A DNA stretch of 64,000 nucleotides from UBA11986 sp963734955 (GTDB taxonomy: Bacteria; Bacteroidota; Ignavibacteria; UBA10030; UBA6906), in contig CAVTJO010000006.1 in the NCBI GenBank assembly GCA_963734955.1, forward strand, positions 62,001 through 126,000. The letters are read 5' to 3'. Below, piece after piece: positions 36,126-45,758 of the stretch. Made by a program: the position numbers and the translations under genes. The number at the start of each line of letters is the position of its first letter. The first letter of the stretch is position 1. Under the pieces are notes generated by a model. The model searched no databases. It saw only the letters and a program-made list of their open reading frames with translations, and had not been told where the DNA came from.

Positions 36126-38777
36126 TTGCCGAAACACACGCCCAAATCGAGGTTCGGCTTTCTTCCAACGCTAAGTTTCACAAGAACTCTCGTCGTACTT
36201 CTGGCTTTCCTCGTGCCTTTCTGCCATTCGCTTGCAGATTTCCAGTTTCTTGAGAACGGAAACCCGGTTGCCCGGGGCCTTGACGTTGGATTCCTGCCCG
36301 ATTCACCTTTTCGATCAAAGATTGACTTGTCGGGAGTCTGGAACTACAGTGTTGAAGGCGGGCCGTCCGGCACTGTAAGAGTACCCAGTGCTTATGATTT
36401 TACGGGAAAGGTGTCGTTCGAGCGCACCTTCGAGGTCACGGCGGAACAACTGGACAAGTCTCAGTTCCTGCTGGTCATGCTTGGCGTGAATCATTCATGC
36501 GATGTTTCAATCAACGGGGACTTTATCACCACACATGCGGGGGGTTATACAACATTTACCCAGCCGATACCGCAGAATACCTTGCAGCCGGGGAAGGAGA
36601 ACGTCATAAAGGTTGTGGTGAATAACACGTTGGATCCGCGAAAGACACTTCCCCTGAGATCCACCACTTGGGGATGGAGAAACTACGGGGGGATTCTCCG
36701 TGATGTATTCATCATGGCCATCCCAAAGCTGGCGGTTGACAATGTTGCGGCAACTTCGGAGTACTCTCCGGAGAATGGCAAGGCAAAGGTCAACCTGGAT
36801 GCGACATTTGAAGGCACACTTGAACCCTCCAACCAGGAGAATGAAATCGTTGCCCGCAATGCCCCCGTCGGGATGTACGTCGAAATGCTGGACAAGATTT
36901 CAGGGTTCCAAATCGCCAAAAGCCCCGTCATTCCCCTTACCCGATCGGGCAACGGTTGGAATCCGATCCATCTTGAAATCCCGTTGGGAAATCCCAAGCT
37001 CTGGAGCCCCGACTCGCCGGAGTTGTATTTGGTGAAGGTGTTCCTCATCCAGGGCTCAGCAAAAGAGTTCACGACCATCGATGAGTATGACCTCAACTAC
37101 GGCGTCAGAAGCCTTGAGATCTCTGACGGCCACATCGTTCTTAACGGCAAGCGCATCATCCTGAAAGGCGTTGTGTGGCAAGAGGACCACCCGGCGTACG
37201 GAAGCGCCATGCCCAACGAGGAAATTGAGAAGGACGTGGCACTCATCAAGAGCCTGGGCGCGAACACGATCCGGTTTGGGAATCATCCACCGCACCCCTA
37301 CATGCTGAACCTGTGCGACCGGTATGGCCTGTTTGCAATGGAAGAGCTTCCGATTGCCGGAGCCCCGGCGTCGGTCCTTGGCGACGAGTATTTCACAGAA
37401 CTTGCCAGCACCATGATGAGGGAGATGATTGTGCGGGACAGACGGCACGTCTCAGTGCTGGCGTGGGGAGTCGGTGATGAGTTTGAGTCTTCAGCCCCCT
37501 CGGCCCGGACCTTCGTTGGCGGAATGGTCAAGTTGATCAAGAGTCTGGACGGTCGGTTTACCTATTATGGTTCGCGGCTCATCGATTCGGACGAGTGCTC
37601 GGATCTTGTGGATATTGCGGCGCTGAATGTCCATTCGCAGGACCTCAAGGTCTTCAAACGGCAGCTCGAAGAGTGGAAGGCAAAGAACCCCGGGCGCCCG
37701 GTCATGGTGGGGAAGTTCGGCACGGAAGTGAAGCAGAACGACAGAAACGGTTACAGCGATCCGCTGTCGTATGAAGCCCAGGCGCGATTCTACATTCAGC
37801 GCTTCGATGTTGTGAAGAACCTGGATTATGACGGCGCAATCATTTGGTCGTTCAACGACTGGAAGGGCGACCGCCCCTCGCTCACGGTGAATTCCGGCGA
37901 CCCCTGGATGCACAATATGGGGCTCGTGAGTTACGACCGCGAGAAACGGCTTGCGTACGATGCTGTTCGCTCGATCTTCCGCGGCGAGAAGTTTGTTGCA
38001 CTGCCCATGGGTAACTATGCAGCAAGCGCACCGATCATCTTCGTGCTGAGCGGGCTGGTGGTGCTGATCGGGACTGCCTATATCTACAACTCAAATCGAC
38101 GCTTCAGAGACAATCTCAATCGCTCGGTCATGAACCTCTATAACTTTTTCGCCGATGTGCGCGACCAGCGAATTGTCTCCTTCATTCAGACGGCCTTGCT
38201 GGCGCTCATTATTTCTGCCGCTGCCGCAATCGTTACGTCAAGCATTCTTTTCCACTTCCGTCAGAGTTGGATCCTGGATAACCTGCTGTCGTATGTGTTG
38301 ATTTCCGACGGCTTGAAGGAATCGATGGTCCGGATCATCTGGAACCCTCTCAAGTGCATCATCTATCTCTCGGCGTTTTTCTTCCTGCTGTTTGTGGTGT
38401 TGTACCTGATCATCATGGTGTTGTCGGCGATCTCCAAGTCCAGAATATTCTCCTACCATGCCTACGTCGTTGCTGTCTGGTCTGCGGCGCCCATGCTGAT
38501 ACTTGTCCCGGTGGGCATGATTCTCTATCGCATCCTCGATGGACCGATGTACGTTGTCCCTTCGCTGGTTTTTCTTTCCCTGCTGTTCGTGTGGGTACTG
38601 TTAAGGATACTCAAGGGGATTTCCATCATTTTTGATACATATCTCATGAAGGTGTACGTTATCGGATTTCTCTCACTGGCGTGCGTGTTTACGCTGGTCT
38701 ATGTGTATTATGATTACACCGAGTCCACGGCGATGTATTTGACGTATATGTATCATGTGATATCGAATTCCCAATAG
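36126..38777 (+). CDS. GH2-like protein fused to a C-terminal multi-pass membrane domain
   Basis: 883 residues. An N-terminal signal or anchor (~18-36) is followed by a GH2 sugar-binding domain (~55-205, ending WGWRNYGGILRDVFI), an Ig-like domain (~210-330), and a TIM barrel (~335-620). The barrel keeps GVVWQEDHPAYGSAMP and LCDRYGLFAMEELPI. The acid/base motif reads GVGDEFE (Asp451-Glu452) instead of GNE. Where the nucleophile Glu is expected (P..x.E.G), the sequence is VMVGKFGTE, with Lys530. It is probably inactive or altered. About six hydrophobic segments (640-870) form a membrane domain rarely seen on GH2 enzymes. The start is TTG directly after a stop codon. Confidence 0.72.
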   Translation: MPKHTPKSRFGFLPTLSFTRTLVVLLAFLVPFCHSLADFQFLENGNPVARGLDVGFLPDSPFRSKIDLSGVWNYSVEGGPSGTVRVPSAYDFTGKVSFERTFEVTAEQLDKSQFLLVMLGVNHSCDVSINGDFITTHAGGYTTFTQPIPQNTLQPGKENVIKVVVNNTLDPRKTLPLRSTTWGWRNYGGILRDVFIMAIPKLAVDNVAATSEYSPENGKAKVNLDATFEGTLEPSNQENEIVARNAPVGMYVEMLDKISGFQIAKSPVIPLTRSGNGWNPIHLEIPLGNPKLWSPDSPELYLVKVFLIQGSAKEFTTIDEYDLNYGVRSLEISDGHIVLNGKRIILKGVVWQEDHPAYGSAMPNEEIEKDVALIKSLGANTIRFGNHPPHPYMLNLCDRYGLFAMEELPIAGAPASVLGDEYFTELASTMMREMIVRDRRHVSVLAWGVGDEFESSAPSARTFVGGMVKLIKSLDGRFTYYGSRLIDSDECSDLVDIAALNVHSQDLKVFKRQLEEWKAKNPGRPVMVGKFGTEVKQNDRNGYSDPLSYEAQARFYIQRFDVVKNLDYDGAIIWSFNDWKGDRPSLTVNSGDPWMHNMGLVSYDREKRLAYDAVRSIFRGEKFVALPMGNYAASAPIIFVLSGLVVLIGTAYIYNSNRRFRDNLNRSVMNLYNFFADVRDQRIVSFIQTALLALIISAAAAIVTSSILFHFRQSWILDNLLSYVLISDGLKESMVRIIWNPLKCIIYLSAFFFLLFVVLYLIIMVLSAISKSRIFSYHAYVVAVWSAAPMLILVPVGMILYRILDGPMYVVPSLVFLSLLFVWVLLRILKGISIIFDTYLMKVYVIGFLSLACVFTLVYVYYDYTESTAMYLTYMYHVISNSQ

Positions 38778-38815
38778 AACGAGTCATCGATCTCGCGTAG
38801 ATGGGTTAAGGCTTC

Positions 38816-41800
38816 ATGTATTTATCGAAATTGGAAATCATAGGGTTCAAGTCTTTCGCGCAGAAGGTGAATCTCACATTCGATAGCGGCATATCATCGA
38901 TTGTCGGACCGAACGGCTGCGGCAAAACCAACATCGTTGATGCCATCCGGTGGGTGCTGGGAGAACAGCGGTACAGCGCCCTGCGCAGCGAGAAAATGGA
39001 AGACGTCATCTTCAATGGCACGAAGACTCGGAAAGCTCTCGGTATGGCCGAAGCTTCACTCGTCATCGAGAACACCAAGGGTATCCTCCCTTCAGAATAT
39101 ACCCAGGTGACTGTCGGGCGGCGCGTGTATCGTTCGGGCGAAAGTGAATATTTGCTGAACAAGGTTCCCTGCAGGCTCAAGGATATCCTTGATCTCTTCA
39201 TGGACACCGGCATGGGCCCTGATGCGTATTCCGTGATTGAGCTCAAGATGATTGAGACAATTCTCAGTGACAAGACCGAGGATCGCCGTAGGTTGTTCGA
39301 AGAAGCAGCCGGAGTCACGAAATACAAGCACCGCCGGAAGGCCGCCTATCGCAAGCTGGAAAGCGTCCAGGCTGACCTGATGCGCGTGAACGATATCGTT
39401 GCCGAGGTACAGAAGGCGGTCAGTTCGCTCGAGCGGCAAGCCAAAAGAGCGGAACAGTACCATGATGTCCACGCGAAGCTGAAGGAACTTGAGATCGAGT
39501 TAATGGAGCGCGAATATGCCCACCTGTTCTCACGCATCGCGCCCCTCGAGGAACGGTTTCAGTCTCTCTCCGCCGACAAGAACAGGATTGATGTGGATCT
39601 CTCGCAGGAGGAATCGCAACTCGACCAACTGCAGGGAAGGATGAATGATGTCGAAAGGCGTCTTGCCGAGGCACAGCGTGATGTGGCCACCCATCGGGAA
39701 AAGATCAATAGGATCGACCAAAGGAACCTTGTCGCAAGTGAACGCATACGATCGCTGGAAGGCAACGTTGGGCGCTTCGAGTCGGAAAAGTTGGAGTTGC
39801 AGCAGGAACTCACGCGGCTTGACTCGCTCAAGATTTCACTGAATGAGGGAATGGTCACGCTTGAGGACCAGCAGCGGTCCCTTTCTGCACAGTTCGATGA
39901 GAAACAGTCCGCGTTGCACGAGTTCAAATCTCATCTTGATGCGAAGCGTTCGGAAGGGCAATCTCTCAACGATAGAACGATCGAGCTTGTCCATACCATT
40001 GCAGACCTACAGTCGGGTCAGGACAGGAAGAAGGGGCGCATTGAGAACCTGCACGGCAGGCAGGCGCATGCCGAAGAGGAGATTGCGGCATACGAAGAGG
40101 AGATGCACCGTATTGAAATCGAGACAGAAGAGCATGTTGCCGAAGACAAGAAACTTCGAAGGCAATTCACCGACGCTGAAGTACGATTCTATAATGCCGA
40201 AGGGAACAAGAAGGAACAAAAGGACAAGCTCGATGAGCTGCAATTCAAGGAGCTTGACGTGCATGCCGAGATCCAGCGCAGAAAAGGCAAGATCGATTTC
40301 TTCAAAGCGGTGATTGAAAGCAGGGAAGGCCTTCCCGAAGGTGTGAGATTCCTCTCCACCACAGGGAAGTGGACTCCCAAACGCAGGCTCACTGTTGCCG
40401 ACGCCGTCAATGCCGACGAAAAGTATCGGACGGCGATTGAATCGGCCCTCGGCGTCTACTCCGAGTTCATCGTGGTCGATACGGAAGCGGATGCGGAGCG
40501 GGGCATAGCCCTTCTGAAAGAGGAACAACACGGCAAATCAACATTTGTGTGTCTTGACAAGTTGCCCGAGATCAACTCGAAGGTGAAACGACCTGCTCTA
40601 CCCGGGGTGATCGGATGGGCGCTTGACCTGGCAAAATGTGACGCTGTCTATCGGCCTCTTTTCAAGCTCATCCTGGACCGCGTGCTCGTGGTGGAAAACC
40701 GTGACATTGCAGCCAAAGTTGCACACCGTATGGCGGGAGTTCGATGTGTGACGCTCGAAGGTGAGATCGCCACAGGCGTTGGCATCACCAGAGCCGGAAG
40801 CCGGCGGCATGACGAGGGAGGAGCCATTGGAAGGCGGGCGAACATCGAACAGCTTGAAAGGGAGATTGTCTCCCTGCAGACCGATCTCGACGGTGTCCGG
40901 AGGCAAAAGGAGGAGCTGCAAATCCGTCACGACGCCATTGACCTCAAAGCCTTCAGCGATGCAGTGAAGATCGTCGAGAAGGAAATGAATGGCGTTGAGA
41001 TGCGGATGGCACAGCTTCAGTTTGAAAAGAAGCGCGCCGGCGACATCATTGCAAAAAACAAGGAAGAGATCGAGACCCTTGGCATTGAAGTCGCGGGCCT
41101 CTCGTCGGAAATCATCGAGGCGCAGCCTGCGTTGACGGCATTGCAGGTCGAGAAGACTGATATCGAGCGGAAGGTTGGCGCGATCTCCAATGAAATTGAA
41201 ACCCTCGAAGAGGACTACGCGGGGCGGTCACGTGTGGTCAACGAGATCGAGATTGCCATCGTCAAGGTTAAAGGAGAATTGCAGAATTCTCAGAATGATC
41301 TCAAGCGCACCGATTCAACCATTGACAGTATCCGGGAAACGCTCTCACGTCGCGATCAGGATATCCTTGATGGCCGGAACGGCATGGCTGCTGCGCGTGC
41401 GGTGGTGCAGGAAAACGCCGCCATACTTGCCGCACTTGGAACCGAGCTGCAACTGCTTGAACTCAGGAAGGACGAAGTTGAGAGCGAGGCGTCGCACGCG
41501 AAGGATGAAATTCACAGGATTGAGCTGAAGATCAAGGATGAGCGCCGGTACCATGACGATTCGATGAAGGCTTCGCACGAGCTTGAGCTGAAAATCGCCG
41601 ACCTGAGAGCCAAGGCGGAACACATCAAGGCACGGGCGTTGGAGGAATTCGAGCTTGCGATGGAGCTCAAGATCTACCCGGACGATGAGTTTGTCGATTT
41701 CGCGGCGCTCCGCGATGAGATCCAGCGGTTCAGGGACAAGGTAAAGTCCCTCGGTAACATCAACTTTGCGGCATTCGAAGAGTACACTACCGAGAAGCAG

Positions 41801-42382
41801 CGGCTGGAGTTTCTCACGAATCAACGCGCTGATCTGGTCGAGGCCGAGAAGACGCTGCTTGCAACCATCGAGGAAATCAACACGACGGCCCAAAACAAGT
41901 TCCTGGGGACATTTGAGCAGATCCGGAAGAACTTCGCCGAGATCTTCAAAAGCCTGTTTGACCCGGGAGATGAGGCGGACCTGAAACTCGAAGAAGGCAT
42001 TGATCCGCTTGAAGCCAACATCGACATTATTGCAAAGCCGCGCGGCAAGCGTCCAACCTCCATCAGCTTGCTCTCGGGAGGTGAGAAGACGCTGACAGCA
42101 ACAGCACTGCTCTTTGCCATTTATCTCGTGAAACCAAGCCCGTTTTGTATTCTCGACGAAGTTGATGCGCCGCTCGATGATGCCAACGTCGACCGTTTCA
42201 CCAAACTTCTCCGCAAGTTCTCCAACAATACCCAGTTCATCGTTGTTACTCATAACAAGCGAACGATGGAGGCCGCGAACGCCCTCTATGGTGTGACTAT
42301 GGAGGAAGAGGGAGTCTCGAAGCTTGTTGCCGTCAGGTTCAACAAAGCTGCCGTCGCGTCGGCGCAGCTGGTGTCAGGTTGA
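38816..42382 (+). CDS. smc: Chromosome segregation protein SMC
   Basis: 1188 residues, the usual length. It is the core ATPase of bacterial condensin, which organises and segregates the chromosome with ScpA/ScpB. Walker A GPNGCGKTNIVDAIRWVLGEQ is at ~32, long heptad coiled coils run from ~170-500 and ~680-1020, the hinge is at ~515-640, the ABC signature LLSGGEKTLTATAL is at ~1082, and Walker B FCILDEVDAPLDDANVDRF near 1110. The two long coils and hinge are complete. A HAD phosphatase gene begins three bases after the stop. Confidence 0.97.
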   Translation: MYLSKLEIIGFKSFAQKVNLTFDSGISSIVGPNGCGKTNIVDAIRWVLGEQRYSALRSEKMEDVIFNGTKTRKALGMAEASLVIENTKGILPSEYTQVTVGRRVYRSGESEYLLNKVPCRLKDILDLFMDTGMGPDAYSVIELKMIETILSDKTEDRRRLFEEAAGVTKYKHRRKAAYRKLESVQADLMRVNDIVAEVQKAVSSLERQAKRAEQYHDVHAKLKELEIELMEREYAHLFSRIAPLEERFQSLSADKNRIDVDLSQEESQLDQLQGRMNDVERRLAEAQRDVATHREKINRIDQRNLVASERIRSLEGNVGRFESEKLELQQELTRLDSLKISLNEGMVTLEDQQRSLSAQFDEKQSALHEFKSHLDAKRSEGQSLNDRTIELVHTIADLQSGQDRKKGRIENLHGRQAHAEEEIAAYEEEMHRIEIETEEHVAEDKKLRRQFTDAEVRFYNAEGNKKEQKDKLDELQFKELDVHAEIQRRKGKIDFFKAVIESREGLPEGVRFLSTTGKWTPKRRLTVADAVNADEKYRTAIESALGVYSEFIVVDTEADAERGIALLKEEQHGKSTFVCLDKLPEINSKVKRPALPGVIGWALDLAKCDAVYRPLFKLILDRVLVVENRDIAAKVAHRMAGVRCVTLEGEIATGVGITRAGSRRHDEGGAIGRRANIEQLEREIVSLQTDLDGVRRQKEELQIRHDAIDLKAFSDAVKIVEKEMNGVEMRMAQLQFEKKRAGDIIAKNKEEIETLGIEVAGLSSEIIEAQPALTALQVEKTDIERKVGAISNEIETLEEDYAGRSRVVNEIEIAIVKVKGELQNSQNDLKRTDSTIDSIRETLSRRDQDILDGRNGMAAARAVVQENAAILAALGTELQLLELRKDEVESEASHAKDEIHRIELKIKDERRYHDDSMKASHELELKIADLRAKAEHIKARALEEFELAMELKIYPDDEFVDFAALRDEIQRFRDKVKSLGNINFAAFEEYTTEKQRLEFLTNQRADLVEAEKTLLATIEEINTTAQNKFLGTFEQIRKNFAEIFKSLFDPGDEADLKLEEGIDPLEANIDIIAKPRGKRPTSISLLSGGEKTLTATALLFAIYLVKPSPFCILDEVDAPLDDANVDRFTKLLRKFSNNTQFIVVTHNKRTMEAANALYGVTMEEEGVSKLVAVRFNKAAVASAQLVSG

Positions 42383-42385
42383 TTG

Positions 42386-43114
42386 ATGGTAAAGGTGTTT
42401 GTTGATTTTGATGGGACGATCACGAAGGCGGATGTGGGGAATGCGTTCTTCAGAGCATATGCAGGTCGTGAGATCTACGACGAGATGCTGCGGGAGTACA
42501 AAGCTGAACGGATCTCCGCGCAGGAGTGCTTTCGCCGCGGCATCGCCGCGATTGGCAGGCTGAGCAGGGATGAAGCGATCGCGTTTGCCCGGAGTCAGGA
42601 CATTGACGCTTCCTTTGCGGACTTCATAAGGTTTTGCCGCGAGAGGGAGATCGAATTGCATATTGTGAGTGATGGCCTCGATTTCTACATCAACGAGATC
42701 CTCCTCGCAAACGGTTTTGACGGTCTCTCCGTGTTCGCGAATGTTCTGGAGTTTGGAGCGATCGCCGACGAGGGCGGCTCGAATCTTCGGATCGGGTTTC
42801 CCTACACCGATGCCGAGTGCAATCGCTGCGCCTGCTGCAAGCGCAACATTATTCTGACACACACAGGTGATCGGGACATCATCGTGTATGTAGGGGAAGG
42901 GTATTCAGACCGATGTCCGGTGCAGTATGCCGACATTGTTTTCGCCAAGGAATCACTGCAGACGTTTTGCCAGTCAGAGAACATCTCGTACTATCTTTAC
43001 CGGTCTTTTGAAGATGTTACTGGACGGATGAACGAGGTGCTGGCGAAAAAAAGGCTGCGTAAGCGACGTGCGGCTGAAATCAAGCGGAAAGAGCTCTTCT
43101 TGCAGGAACCGTAA
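42386..43114 (+). CDS. MtnX-like HAD-IB phosphatase
   Basis: About 242 residues. HAD motif I is FVDFDGTIT, motif II HIVSDGLDFY, and motif III/IV YVGEGYSDRCPV. A cysteine cluster, CNRCACCKR, is characteristic of the MtnX-like phosphatases, some of which act in methionine salvage. No other methionine-salvage gene is nearby, so the substrate is open. A TTG directly precedes the ATG chosen here. It is tightly packed behind smc and probably co-transcribed. Confidence 0.82.
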   Translation: MVKVFVDFDGTITKADVGNAFFRAYAGREIYDEMLREYKAERISAQECFRRGIAAIGRLSRDEAIAFARSQDIDASFADFIRFCREREIELHIVSDGLDFYINEILLANGFDGLSVFANVLEFGAIADEGGSNLRIGFPYTDAECNRCACCKRNIILTHTGDRDIIVYVGEGYSDRCPVQYADIVFAKESLQTFCQSENISYYLYRSFEDVTGRMNEVLAKKRLRKRRAAEIKRKELFLQEP

Positions 43115-43146
43115 GGATCAGGAATTCACTCGCTTCACATACGTGC

Positions 43147-43752
43147 ATGTCATCAGGGCAGCCAGATATACGGCGGCTGATATTCACATACCGCAGCTAT
43201 ACTCCCATTCCGTTCATTGTTGTGATGATCTGGTTCGCCCAGCCAACCGTGTTGAGCATGGTGGTCGGGTTTCTGTTGATTGTCTGGGGGGAGGGAATTC
43301 GCTTCTGGGGTGTGTCAATTGCGGGAAGCGAAACGCGAACAACCGGCAGGGTGGGCGGCACCTATCTCATTACCAATGGACCGTTCGCGTACGTCCGAAA
43401 TCCTCTCTATGTCGGTAATATGTTGCTGTACGCGGGCGTCGGCGTAATGTCGATGGCACTTGTTCCGTGGCTCCTCATTATTGCGGTCGCATGGTTCTAT
43501 GTCCAGTACCATCTCATCGTGACGCAGGAGGAAGAGTATCTTGCAGAACGATTCGGTGGGGAGTACGAGGAGTACAGGAGAAGAGTGGGACGATTCGTTC
43601 CGCGGCTGAAACACTATGTCTCTTCAAATCCTCCAGCCAAGTTGGTGAGCGTAGGTGAGGGTCTCGCATCCGAACGGCGAACGCTCCAGGCAATTGGCCT
43701 CGTGACATTGCTGCTTGTTGCCAAGTACGCGTATCTTCGATGGCAGGTGTGA
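43147..43752 (+). CDS. Isoprenylcysteine/phospholipid methyltransferase-like membrane protein
   Basis: 201 residues with about four or five hydrophobic segments. The conserved block GPFAYVRNPLYVGNML and the C-terminal EEEYLAERFGGEYEEYRRRVGRFVP are the SAM-binding signature of the ICMT/PEMT family. Bacterial members methylate various lipids or small molecules; the substrate cannot be told from sequence. lpxB starts five bases after the stop, so it belongs to the lipid A gene run. Confidence 0.85.
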   Translation: MSSGQPDIRRLIFTYRSYTPIPFIVVMIWFAQPTVLSMVVGFLLIVWGEGIRFWGVSIAGSETRTTGRVGGTYLITNGPFAYVRNPLYVGNMLLYAGVGVMSMALVPWLLIIAVAWFYVQYHLIVTQEEEYLAERFGGEYEEYRRRVGRFVPRLKHYVSSNPPAKLVSVGEGLASERRTLQAIGLVTLLLVAKYAYLRWQV

Positions 43753-43756
43753 GAAT

Positions 43757-44890
43757 ATGCTTCAACGGGTGATGATGATCGCTGGTGAGGCATCCGGCGA
43801 CATCCATGGTTCAGGCGTGATCAGGGAATTGAAGCTTCGTCGACCGTCGGTCGAGGTCTATGGGATCGGTGGTGACAATATGCAGCGAGAAGGGATGGAG
43901 ATCTTGTATCATTCCTCTTCGCTTTCGTTCATGGGATTCATCGAAGTGATCAGGCACGTGTCCCTGATTCGAACAGTTGAGGAAAGGCTCGAGAAGGTTC
44001 TTGTCGATCGCCCCCCCGACGTTCTTGTGCTGATTGATTACCCCGGATTCAATCTTCGTTTTGCGAGGAAGGCCCGACGGCATGGCGTGAGGGTCTTGTA
44101 CTACATCAGTCCGCAGGTATGGGCGTGGCACAAAAGCCGTGTGAAAAAGATGAGACCGCTGGTCGACCGGATGAAGGTGGTGTTTCCCTTCGAAGTGGAG
44201 TTGTACAAGAACGAGGGGATTGATGTCGAGTTTGTAGGACATCCGCTTGTGGAGTCGCTGCGGTCGAATTTGACAAGAGAGGAATTCTGCGGAAGCGCGG
44301 GCCTTGATGCGGGAGGGAAGATCGTTGGCCTCTTTCCCGGGAGTCGACGGCAGGAGATCGCGAAGATCCTTCCAACGATGCTTGAAGCAGGGAAAGAGCT
44401 GCGACGGACACACGGGGTGCAGCTGGCGGTTGGCGTGGCGTCAAATCTTGGGGCTGGCGAGCTGAAAAAATTTATCCGTGATAATTCGCCCGTTGTGCTG
44501 ATAGAAAACAAAACGTATGAACTCATGCGGCATTCAGATGCCGCCATTGTCACCTCGGGAACCGCAACGCTCGAAACTGGCTGGTTCGGAACTCCCCTGG
44601 TGGTGGTGTACAGAACGTCACCCGGGTCATACTTGATTGGCAGGATGCTCGTGGATGTCCCGAATATTGGACTTGTGAATATTGTTGCGGGGAAAACCGT
44701 GGCACCTGAATTTCTGCAGAACAAGATGACGCCGGAGAACCTCGTTGCTGCAGTCGGACTGATCCTGACGGACGAAACATATCGACAGAACATGAAGAGA
44801 GAGTTGTCGAAGATAAGGGAAAAGCTTGGGCCGCCTGGTGCTTCTGCACGGGTTGCTGAAGGAATTATCGCGCTCGGAGAGGCTGCGTGA
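43757..44890 (+). CDS. lpxB: Lipid-A-disaccharide synthase
   Basis: Joins UDP-2,3-diacylglucosamine and lipid X in lipid A synthesis at the inner membrane. It has 377 residues from the ATG at 43757; a longer upstream frame overlaps the previous gene and lacks homology. GEASGDIHGSGVI is at the N-terminus, then DYPGFNLRFA, YYISPQVWAWHKSR, FVGHPLVES, LFPGSRRQEI, and SGTATLETGWFGTPLVVVY. It shares four bases (GTGA) with the TPR lipoprotein start, and lpxK lies one gene further on. Confidence 0.95.
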   Translation: MLQRVMMIAGEASGDIHGSGVIRELKLRRPSVEVYGIGGDNMQREGMEILYHSSSLSFMGFIEVIRHVSLIRTVEERLEKVLVDRPPDVLVLIDYPGFNLRFARKARRHGVRVLYYISPQVWAWHKSRVKKMRPLVDRMKVVFPFEVELYKNEGIDVEFVGHPLVESLRSNLTREEFCGSAGLDAGGKIVGLFPGSRRQEIAKILPTMLEAGKELRRTHGVQLAVGVASNLGAGELKKFIRDNSPVVLIENKTYELMRHSDAAIVTSGTATLETGWFGTPLVVVYRTSPGSYLIGRMLVDVPNIGLVNIVAGKTVAPEFLQNKMTPENLVAAVGLILTDETYRQNMKRELSKIREKLGPPGASARVAEGIIALGEAA

Positions 44891-45723
44891 AGAGGTGGCT
44901 TCCCGTACTATCGATCCTTGTGGCGCTGGCGCAGAACGGTTGCGGCCCCTCGTCCGAGACGGTGAAGCCGCCGACACCTTTGCCTGACAGCAAGGAGGCA
45001 TGGTACAATGTCGGCCATCAGTTCTACGTCAATCAGGAGTATGATAGCGCAGATGTGTATTTGCAGAAGGCCTCCGCAATCGACGCGGCCTATCTCGCTC
45101 CGCTGAATGACCTTTCCGAGATGCACTACTCACTCGGGATGCAGGAACAGGGTGAGAAGAACCCGAAACGTCTCAGTCACTTCAAAAAAGCATTCGGGTA
45201 TTTCGCGAGACTTGAGTCACACGGCTCGAACGATTCGGAGATTTACGAAAGACTCAGCGAGCTCAGCAACGCGCTTCATGATGACAGGTCGCTCGTCAGG
45301 TACGCGAAGAAGAATGCCGAGATGTATCCGTACGAACGACAATTCTTCAATCTTGGGTTCGCCTATATCCAGGTCGAGGATTATCAGAACGCCATCACAT
45401 CCCAGAAAGAGGCAATCGGGAAATTCAAGGGTTCAACGTACACTGGGAGTTTTTACAGGCAGCTTGGCCGGGCCTACATGAAGGTTGACCGGGACCAAAC
45501 GGCGGAGCGAACCTTCGATGCAGGCCTGAGCGCCGTGAACGCGGTGATTGCGGAGCGAACGGCTGCTGATTCCCGCTTCAAATCCTCGGACGAGTATCGC
45601 CGACTTGTCGAGGACCAAATTGGGATGCTGGTTTCTCTAAAAAGCCTGCATCAGACGTATCACGCCACGGAGAAGCTCAGGAAGGTCGAACAACAACTAC
45701 AACAACTTGAACGCACAAAATAA
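44887..45723 (+). CDS. Probable TPR lipoprotein
   Basis: 278 residues from a GTG that overlaps the lpxB stop. The N-terminus (KRWLPVLSILVALAQNGCG) looks like a lipoprotein signal, though the lipobox QNGC is not ideal. Tetratricopeptide-like repeats run through ~38-200 (AWYNVGHQFYVNQEYDSADVYLQKA, FFNLGFAYIQVEDYQNAI, YRQLGRAYMKVDRDQTAERTF). The C-terminus is coiled-coil-like. Lying between lpxB and lpxK, it may serve envelope assembly, but there is no direct evidence. Confidence 0.75.
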   Translation: MKRWLPVLSILVALAQNGCGPSSETVKPPTPLPDSKEAWYNVGHQFYVNQEYDSADVYLQKASAIDAAYLAPLNDLSEMHYSLGMQEQGEKNPKRLSHFKKAFGYFARLESHGSNDSEIYERLSELSNALHDDRSLVRYAKKNAEMYPYERQFFNLGFAYIQVEDYQNAITSQKEAIGKFKGSTYTGSFYRQLGRAYMKVDRDQTAERTFDAGLSAVNAVIAERTAADSRFKSSDEYRRLVEDQIGMLVSLKSLHQTYHATEKLRKVEQQLQQLERTK

Positions 45724-45758
45724 CATGCACGATTCCTGATTCATGCGGGCCACCTGAC

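Noticed and set aside
41345..42253. 302-codon open frame on the minus strand
   Set aside because: Opposite the conserved C-terminal part of smc; no motif.
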